Assembly (NCBI RefSeq): GCF_900129965.1
Contig: NZ_FQXM01000002.1
Coordinates: 248,001-312,000 of the forward strand
DNA: 64,000 bases
Source: Clostridium grantii DSM 8605
GTDB taxonomy: Bacteria; Bacillota; Clostridia; Clostridiales; Clostridiaceae
Reading direction: 5' to 3'
Shown here: positions 58,504 through 64,000 of the stretch, piece after piece
Layout of the letters: each line of letters begins with the position of its first letter
Numbering within the stretch: the stretch's first letter is position 1
The notes under the pieces: model-generated
Told to the model about the DNA's origin: nothing
The model's database searches: none
The model's input: the letters and a program-made list of their open reading frames with translations, nothing else
Program-made: the position numbers and the translations under genes

Positions 58504-58776
58504 ATGGGAATAAAGTTAATAAACATTGGTTTTGGCAACATAGTATCAGCTAATAGATTAGTTGCTATTGTAAGCCCAGAATCAGCGCCGATAAAAAGAA
58601 TTATCCAAGAAGCAAGAGAAAGAGGAATGTTAATTGATGCAACTTACGGCAGAAGAACAAGAGCTGTTATCATCACTGATAGTGATCATGTGATTTTATC
58701 TGCAGTTCAACCAGAAACTGTAGCGCATAGATTATCTGTTAAAGATGAAATACCAATGAATGAGGTTGATGAATAA
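58504..58776 (+). CDS. remA: Extracellular matrix regulator RemA (DUF370)
   Basis: 90-aa DNA-binding protein that in Bacillus activates matrix and osmoprotection genes and forms ring-like assemblies. Family blocks are INIGFGNIVSANRLVAIVSP, SAPIKRIIQEARERG and DATYGRRTRAVIITDSDHV. GGGGGAG before the ATG. Its stop overlaps the gmk start by one base. In other Firmicutes it keeps the same position between yicC and gmk. Confidence 0.93.
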   Translation: MGIKLINIGFGNIVSANRLVAIVSPESAPIKRIIQEARERGMLIDATYGRRTRAVIITDSDHVILSAVQPETVAHRLSVKDEIPMNEVDE

Positions 58777-59423
58777 TGCTTGAAAACAATAACGTTGTAA
58801 AAAAAGGATTACTTTTAGTAATATCAGGTCCTTCCGGTGCCGGTAAAGGAACTATTTGTAAAGAATTATTAGAAAAGAATCCTGATTTTTGGTTATCAGT
58901 TTCAGCAACTACCCGAGCTCCTAGGAAAAATGAGCAACAAGGGATAAATTATTTTTTTATGACAAAGGAAGATTTTGTTGATAGATTAGCTAAGGATGAT
59001 TTTTTAGAAAGTGCTGAGGTATATGGAAATTATTATGGAACCCCTAGAGAAAGTGTTATATCTAAAATCGAAGAAGGTAAAGATGTAATTCTAGAAATAG
59101 ATATTCAAGGTGCCTTAAAGGTTAAAGAGTCTTATCCAGAGGGAGTATTTATATTTATATTGCCTCCATCTATGGATGAATTGAAAAGAAGAATAATTAA
59201 AAGAGGCAGCGAAACAGAAGAATCTTTAATGAGAAGATTTAAATCTGCTTATAAAGAAGTAAATTATGTTTCAAAATACAATTATGCTGTGATGAACGAT
59301 GAATTGTCTGAAGCAGTTGAAAAGATAGAGAGTATAATAACTGCAGAAAAGTGCAGTGTTGAAAGAATGAAGGAAAACATATTATCAAAGGAGGGTATAA
59401 TTCATGAACAACTCTATGATTGA
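58776..59423 (+). CDS. gmk: Guanylate kinase
   Basis: Phosphorylates GMP to GDP. 215 aa. The P-loop SGPSGAGKGT (about 17-26) is followed by SVSATTRAPRKNEQQGINYFF, the nucleotide-binding Arg/Tyr region, and LEIDIQGALKVK. Start ATG overlaps the remA stop. The last 20 bases overlap the rpoZ start in another frame, indicating translational coupling. Confidence 0.96.
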   Translation: MLENNNVVKKGLLLVISGPSGAGKGTICKELLEKNPDFWLSVSATTRAPRKNEQQGINYFFMTKEDFVDRLAKDDFLESAEVYGNYYGTPRESVISKIEEGKDVILEIDIQGALKVKESYPEGVFIFILPPSMDELKRRIIKRGSETEESLMRRFKSAYKEVNYVSKYNYAVMNDELSEAVEKIESIITAEKCSVERMKENILSKEGIIHEQLYD

Positions 59424-59625
59424 ACCATCATTAGTAGAATTATTAAAGAAGGCGGAAAATAGGTATACACTAGTTACAGTAACATCTAAAAGAGCAAGAC
59501 AATTAATTGCAGGTGATGAAACTTTACTTGAAAGAAAGACTACTGAAAAACCGCTTACAATAGCTATCAATGAAGTTAATGAGGGAAGAGTATTTTACGA
59601 AAAAATATCTGAAGAAAGGGAATAG
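59404..59625 (+). CDS. rpoZ: RNA polymerase omega subunit
   Basis: 73-aa omega subunit that helps RNA polymerase assembly. MIEPSLVELLKKAENRYTLV and VTSKRARQLI match the family, followed by TTEKPLTIAINEVNEGRVFY. GGAGG ribosome site lies inside the end of gmk. The gmk-rpoZ-coaBC order is conserved in Firmicutes. Confidence 0.94.
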   Translation: MNNSMIEPSLVELLKKAENRYTLVTVTSKRARQLIAGDETLLERKTTEKPLTIAINEVNEGRVFYEKISEERE

Positions 59626-59630
59626 ATAAA

Positions 59631-60824
59631 ATGGGTGAACAAAAAACAGTTGTTATTGGAGTGACTGGTGGTATCGCAGCTTATAAAGCATTAGATTTAG
59701 TAAGCAAGTTGAAAAAATCAAACTTTAATGTTCATGTTATTATGACAAAAAGTGCAGCTGAGTTTGTAAACCCTTTATCATTTCAATCATTAAGTCAGAA
59801 TTTTGTAATCAAGGATATGTTTGAAGACCCTAAAACTTGGGACATAGAACATATTTCTTTAGCTAAAAAAGCTGATGTTATGATTATTTGTCCAGCTACA
59901 GTAAATATTATTGGGAAAGTAGCAAATGGGATAGCTGATGATATGCTATCTACTACTATAATGGCAACTAAAGCTCCAGTAATTTTTGCACCTGCTGCTA
60001 ATTCTAATATGTATTTGAATGCAATAGTTCAAGATAATATCAATAAATTAAAGGGTTTTGGCTATAAATTTATTGAACCGGATAGTGGTAGATTAGCATG
60101 TGGAGATGAAGGTAAGGGAAAACTCGCAAATATTGATGTGATTTTAGAAAATATTAAGACAACATTGTACGATTTAAAAGATTTAAAAGGGAAAAAAGTA
60201 CTAGTAACAGCAGGACCTACAATTAGTTTTATAGACCCAGTTAGGTTTATTACCAATAAATCTAGTGGTAAAATGGGCTATGCAATAGCAGAAGAGGCTA
60301 GAGATAGAGGGGCCCATGTAACACTAATATCGGGACCATCAAACGAAGTTCCACCTATTGGTGTGGATTTTCTAGAGATTCAAACTAATAGTGAAATGAG
60401 AGATGAAGTTTTAAAAATTTATGATTCTATGGATGTAGTAGTAAAAGCAGCAGCTGTGGCTGATTATAAAATAGCTGAATATTCAGAAGAAAAAATAAAG
60501 AAACAAAATGATGAATTATCAATTAAATTGATAAAAGATGTAGATATACTGCAAGAATTAGGAAAAAATAAAAAAACACAGATTTTAATAGGTTTTGCAG
60601 CAGAAAGTGAAAACCTAATTAATAATGCCAAAGCTAAGATGGAAAAAAAGAATTTGGATTATATAGTTGCTAACAATATAAAATCTAGTGAAATAGGATT
60701 TAATTCTATGGAAAATGTAGTTACTATTATAAAAGCAAATGGGAAAGAAATTTCTCTGGAAAAGATGACTAAAAGGCTTGTAGCTAGAGAGTTATTTAAT
60801 ATTGTTAATGACAAAAAGCGCTAA
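59631..60824 (+). CDS. coaBC: Bifunctional phosphopantothenoylcysteine decarboxylase/synthetase CoaBC
   Basis: 397-aa enzyme of coenzyme A synthesis. The N-terminal flavin decarboxylase (CoaC) shows GVTGGIAAYKALDL (about 9-22), ICPATVNIIGKVANGIADD, PAANSNMY, and the catalytic cysteine in LACGDEGKGKLA (about 156). The C-terminal synthetase (CoaB) starts at about 185 with KVLVTAGPT and has RFITNKSSGKMGYAIAEEA and AAAVADYK. It lies 5 bases after rpoZ. Its stop codon is inside a terminator. Confidence 0.95.
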   Translation: MGEQKTVVIGVTGGIAAYKALDLVSKLKKSNFNVHVIMTKSAAEFVNPLSFQSLSQNFVIKDMFEDPKTWDIEHISLAKKADVMIICPATVNIIGKVANGIADDMLSTTIMATKAPVIFAPAANSNMYLNAIVQDNINKLKGFGYKFIEPDSGRLACGDEGKGKLANIDVILENIKTTLYDLKDLKGKKVLVTAGPTISFIDPVRFITNKSSGKMGYAIAEEARDRGAHVTLISGPSNEVPPIGVDFLEIQTNSEMRDEVLKIYDSMDVVVKAAAVADYKIAEYSEEKIKKQNDELSIKLIKDVDILQELGKNKKTQILIGFAAESENLINNAKAKMEKKNLDYIVANNIKSSEIGFNSMENVVTIIKANGKEISLEKMTKRLVARELFNIVNDKKR

Positions 60825-60835
60825 TGCGCTTTTTT
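60813..60835 (+). terminator. Terminator after coaBC
   Basis: 9-bp stem (60813-60821 with 60826-60834), loop TAAT, T run. It overlaps the coaBC stop, so priA-def-fmt may need its own promoter, which I cannot see in the short gap. Confidence 0.85.
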
Positions 60836-60866
60836 CTTATAGTGGAAATTAAAGAAGGTGAAAAGT

Positions 60867-63068
60867 TTGAATAATTACGCAGGGATTATTGTCAATAACG
60901 AAGCAAAAGCGGTGGATCGGCTATTCACTTATAAAATCCCAGAAGAATTAAAAAATAAAATTTTATTAGGACAAATGATAAAAGTTCCATTCGGAAGAAG
61001 TAATAAGAAAATTGATGCTTTCGTTATGGAATTATATTCGGAATATAATGAAATTGGAAAATTAAAGGAAATAATTTCGATAAATAATGAAACTCCTTTA
61101 TTGTCAAAAGAACACGTACAATTAATAAAAGTAATGAAAGATAAATATTTGTGTTCTTATTTGGATTGTATAAAAGTAATGATTCCTACAGGTATAACTA
61201 GAGGTAATAAAGCTAAAACCTCCGCTTTACTATTTTTGGGAGAACCATTAAAAAATAAATATCTAAAGGAACCTTATGAATCAATTTTCCAAATAGTAAA
61301 AAATAATAATGGTTTATTTAATAAAAGTGCTTTGAGCAAGAAATTTAATATATCCTTATCTTCTATAAATACAATGATAAAGAATGGATTTATCCTTAGT
61401 GAGGATGTTGTAGTTAGTAGATATAGTGATAGAGAATATGAAAATTATAAAAGTGTAAAATTAAATTTTGAACAGCAATATGTAGTTAGTGATATTATGG
61501 AATCAAATGAAAATATGTTTCTTATACACGGAGTAACTGGAAGCGGGAAAACTGAAATATATATGAATCTTGTTACAAAAATGATGAAGCTTAATAAAGA
61601 CTCTATTATTTTAGTTCCAGAGATTTCATTGACTCCTCAGATGGTAGAAAGATTTAAGGGTAGATTTGGTAAGGAAATAGCTGTCTTCCATAGTAAATTG
61701 GGAGATGGAGAAAGATATGACGAATGGAATAGGGTTAAGAATGGTGAGGTAAAGGTTGCTATTGGAGCAAGATCAGCTATATTTTTGCCATTTAATAATT
61801 TGGGACTCATAATTATAGACGAGGAGCATGAATTAAGTTACAAATCTGATAGTAATCCAAAATACGATACTAGAGAAATCGCAGAGCTAAAAAGCGGGTT
61901 ATATAATTGCAAGTTGATTTTAGGAACGGCTACACCTTCAGTTGAAAGTTATTATAAAGCAAAAGAAAATTTTTATAAATTGCTTAAGTTAAGTAAGAGA
62001 GTTAATAACTATGAAATGCCTAAAGTTTCTATAGTTGATATGCGAAATGAATTGATGAAAAATAACAAGTCTATTTTTAGCGAAGAATTATATAATGACA
62101 TAAATGAAAAGTTGGATAAAAAGGAACAAATAATTATTTTTTTAAATAGAAGAGGATTTTCAACTTTTGTTTCTTGTAGGAAATGCGGATATGTATTTAA
62201 ATGTGACAGTTGTGATATTTCACTTACTTATCATCAAAAGGGTAATTATATGAATTGTCATTATTGCGGCAAACAGTACTCCGTAAAAAATAGCTGCCCA
62301 AAATGTAACAGTAAATATGTTAAGTTTTTTGGCGTTGGTACAGAAAAAATACAAAGTATAATTGAAGAAACATTCCCTCGAGCTAAAACTTTAAGGATGG
62401 ATTTTGATACTACTAGAAAAAAAGATTCCCATGAAGAAATTTATAATAAATTTAAAAATAGGGAAGCAGATATATTGATAGGAACTCAAATGATTGCGAA
62501 AGGATTAGACTTTGAAAATGTGACCTTAGTAGGGATTATAGCAGCGGATATTTCTTTAAATATACCTGATTATAGAGCAGAGGAGAGAACTTATCAACTT
62601 ATAACACAAGTTAGTGGAAGAGCTGGTAGGGGGAACAACCCAGGAAAAGTTGTAATTCAAACATATGAACCACAAAATCAGGCAATAATTTATGCTTCAC
62701 AAAATAATTACGAAGAATTCTATGAAAGTGAAATAGCATTAAGAGCAGCTATGAATTATCCACCTTTTGGAAAAATTCTTCTTATAAATTTTAGTAGCAA
62801 AAATGAAGAAATTTTAATAAAAAATACTCAAAAAATTGGCTATTTATTAAAGCATAAGTTAAGCAATAGTGATAAAATAGTTATGTTAGGACCCACAGCT
62901 AGTTCTTTATCCAGAATAAAGGAATATTATAGGTGGCAAATATTAATAAAAGGTAAATTCGATAATGAATTTGAGAATAAAATTAAAAATTTTATTTATG
63001 AAAATTTAAAAACTATGTATAATGATATAAGAGTAAGTTTGGATGTGAATCCTGGAAATATGATGTAA
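60867..63068 (+). CDS. priA: Primosomal protein N' (replication restart helicase PriA)
   Basis: 733-aa superfamily 2 DNA helicase that reloads the replisome at stalled forks. An N-terminal DNA-binding domain (AVDRLFTYKIPEEL) is followed by Walker A GVTGSGKTE (about 222-230), DEEHE, GTATPS, and the zinc-binding cysteines CRKCG, CDSCD, CHYCG and CPKCN (about 437-487). Then come GTQMIAKGLDF and QVSGRAGRG. The TTG at 60867 is chosen because GAAGGTG ends 6 bases upstream; the in-frame GTG at 60858 lies in that ribosome site. Confidence 0.95.
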   Translation: MNNYAGIIVNNEAKAVDRLFTYKIPEELKNKILLGQMIKVPFGRSNKKIDAFVMELYSEYNEIGKLKEIISINNETPLLSKEHVQLIKVMKDKYLCSYLDCIKVMIPTGITRGNKAKTSALLFLGEPLKNKYLKEPYESIFQIVKNNNGLFNKSALSKKFNISLSSINTMIKNGFILSEDVVVSRYSDREYENYKSVKLNFEQQYVVSDIMESNENMFLIHGVTGSGKTEIYMNLVTKMMKLNKDSIILVPEISLTPQMVERFKGRFGKEIAVFHSKLGDGERYDEWNRVKNGEVKVAIGARSAIFLPFNNLGLIIIDEEHELSYKSDSNPKYDTREIAELKSGLYNCKLILGTATPSVESYYKAKENFYKLLKLSKRVNNYEMPKVSIVDMRNELMKNNKSIFSEELYNDINEKLDKKEQIIIFLNRRGFSTFVSCRKCGYVFKCDSCDISLTYHQKGNYMNCHYCGKQYSVKNSCPKCNSKYVKFFGVGTEKIQSIIEETFPRAKTLRMDFDTTRKKDSHEEIYNKFKNREADILIGTQMIAKGLDFENVTLVGIIAADISLNIPDYRAEERTYQLITQVSGRAGRGNNPGKVVIQTYEPQNQAIIYASQNNYEEFYESEIALRAAMNYPPFGKILLINFSSKNEEILIKNTQKIGYLLKHKLSNSDKIVMLGPTASSLSRIKEYYRWQILIKGKFDNEFENKIKNFIYENLKTMYNDIRVSLDVNPGNMM

Positions 63069-63132
63069 TCTCTTTGAATGTATGAAATGCGTAAAATTTG
63101 TAAAAAAATAATTAACATAGGGAGGTAATTTT

Positions 63133-63576
63133 ATGGCTTTAAGAACTATAAGAATAAATGGAGATGAGATTTTAAGAAAAAAAAGTAGAGAAGTAAAAGA
63201 AGTTAATGATAGAATAAAAATATTGGTTGAAGATATGGTGGAAACTATGTATCATGCTAATGGGGTAGGTTTGGCTGCGCCACAAATTGGTATTCTAAGA
63301 AGAGTTGTGGTTATAGATGTAGGCGAAGGTCCTATAGTTTTAATTAATCCGGAAATAATAAGTAAAGAAGGTTCACAGATTGATGAAGAAGGATGTCTTA
63401 GTGTACCTGGAGTTCAAGGGATGGTTGAAAGACCTATGAAGGTAAAAGTAGAAGCACTTAATGAAAATGGAGAAAAATTCATTTTAGGAGGGGAAGAACT
63501 TTTAGCTAGAGCTATTTGTCATGAATTAGATCATTTAAACGGAGTTTTATTTACAGATAAAACAGTAGAAAATTAA
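63133..63576 (+). CDS. def: Peptide deformylase
   Basis: 147-aa metalloenzyme that removes the formyl group from the N-terminal methionine of new proteins. The three active-site motifs are GVGLAAPQIG (44-53), EEGCLSVPG (about 91-99) and ICHELDHLNG (about 128-137). GGGAGG lies before the ATG. fmt, encoding the enzyme that adds the formyl group to Met-tRNA, follows after 18 bases. Confidence 0.96.
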   Translation: MALRTIRINGDEILRKKSREVKEVNDRIKILVEDMVETMYHANGVGLAAPQIGILRRVVVIDVGEGPIVLINPEIISKEGSQIDEEGCLSVPGVQGMVERPMKVKVEALNENGEKFILGGEELLARAICHELDHLNGVLFTDKTVEN

Positions 63577-63594
63577 TAATTGGAAGGTGAAAAA

Positions 63595-64000
63595 ATGAAT
63601 ATAGTATTTATGGGAACACCTGAATTTGCGGTGCCGTCATTAAAAATATTAATCAAAAACTTCAATGTTATAGGTGTTTTTACTCAGCCAGATAAACCTA
63701 AAGGAAGAGGAAATAAAGTTACAATATCTCCTATAAAAGAAGTTGCTTTAGAAAATAATATAAAAGTATACCAACCTAAAAGTTTAAGAAAAGATACTGA
63801 AATAATTCAAGAGCTTAAAGATTTAGACCCTGATTATATTATTGTAGTAGCATATGGGCAAATTTTATCGAAAGAGGTTTTGAATATACCTAAATATGCT
63901 TGTATCAATTTGCATGCCTCATTATTGCCTAAGTATAGAGGAGCAGCGCCTATAAACTGGGCTATTATTAATGGAGAAACAGTTAGTGGCAACACTTCTA
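63595..64000 (+). CDS. fmt: Methionyl-tRNA formyltransferase (partial, 3' end beyond window)
   Basis: The first 135 codons are in the window. The protein begins MNIVFMGTPEFAVPSL and contains GVFTQPDKPKGRGN, VVAYGQIL and the formyl-THF binding block CINLHASLLPKYRGAAPINW (about 101-120). It formylates initiator Met-tRNA. GGAAGGTG precedes the ATG. The frame is open to the last base, so the gene is cut by the window edge, not truncated. Confidence 0.94.
   Translation, partial: MNIVFMGTPEFAVPSLKILIKNFNVIGVFTQPDKPKGRGNKVTISPIKEVALENNIKVYQPKSLRKDTEIIQELKDLDPDYIIVVAYGQILSKEVLNIPKYACINLHASLLPKYRGAAPINWAIINGETVSGNTS

Noticed and set aside
1..64000. CRISPR arrays, insertion sequences, tRNA and rRNA genes
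   Set aside because: No regularly spaced repeats, no transposase-like frames, no inverted-repeat-bounded modules and no tRNA- or rRNA-like sequence were seen.

Overview
This is one continuous piece of chromosome from a low-GC, endospore-forming Firmicute of class Clostridia. Evidence: AT-rich DNA with strong GGAGG-type ribosome binding sites, many TTG starts, two alpha/beta-type spore proteins, sigma-E, sigma-G, an uninterrupted sigma-K, SpoIIGA, SpoIVA, a YlmC/YmxH protein, an alanine T-box and a guanine riboswitch. I cannot name the genus. Nearly every base belongs to a recognisable core gene or its signals. I see no insertion sequence, prophage module, CRISPR array, tRNA or rRNA.

Layout. 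0.1-2.9 kb: glycerol dehydrogenase and dihydroxyacetone kinase (gldA-dhaK-dhaL, no dhaM). 3.1-9 kb: recJ, two small spore proteins, solitary murG, and feoAB behind a strong promoter with a Fur box. 9.2-17.6 kb: mostly single genes (RNase H-like exonuclease, MBL-fold RNase, rubrerythrin, LysM-CAP protein, threonine aldolase, truA, a nitronate monooxygenase/FabK-like enzyme, a degenerate EAL protein). 17.7-22.8 kb: rarA, iscR-iscS-iscU, a PRC-barrel protein and an AI-2E permease whose 5' end looks incomplete. 22.8-29 kb: T-box-alaS, ireB-ruvX-DUF1292, fur, RNase J. 29.2-34.6 kb: typA-mltG-trmR-trhP-udk. 34.7-43.8 kb: a transpeptidase, sigK, pilT, ftsA-ftsZ, spoIIGA-sigE, sigG and ymxH. 43.9-51.4 kb: nrdR, pgeF, a two-component pair, and DUF512-der-gpsA. 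51.5-57.5 kb: spoIVA, a holin-like gene, asparaginase, riboswitch-guanine permease and an aminotransferase. 57.6-64 kb: yicC-remA-gmk-rpoZ-coaBC, then priA-def-fmt (fmt runs off the end).

How it works together. Three themes dominate: division and sporulation control, translation and RNA maintenance, and metal/Fe-S supply. The most informative regulatory find is before sigG. A near-perfect sigma-F promoter sits inside the 5' arm of a stem whose 3' arm contains the sigG ribosome binding site. mRNA reading through from spoIIGA-sigE would hide that site, while sigma-F-initiated mRNA lacks the 5' arm and leaves it open. Other points worth a look are the paired palindromes over the nitronate monooxygenase promoter, a terminator hairpin that doubles as the ribosome binding site of the transpeptidase gene, and a promoter placed before a terminator-like hairpin in the typA leader.

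I found no plainly new multi-gene system. Many gene starts were moved to internal start codons because the first in-frame ATG overlaps the ribosome binding site or has none. All functional names rest on motif recognition from memory, not on a database search.
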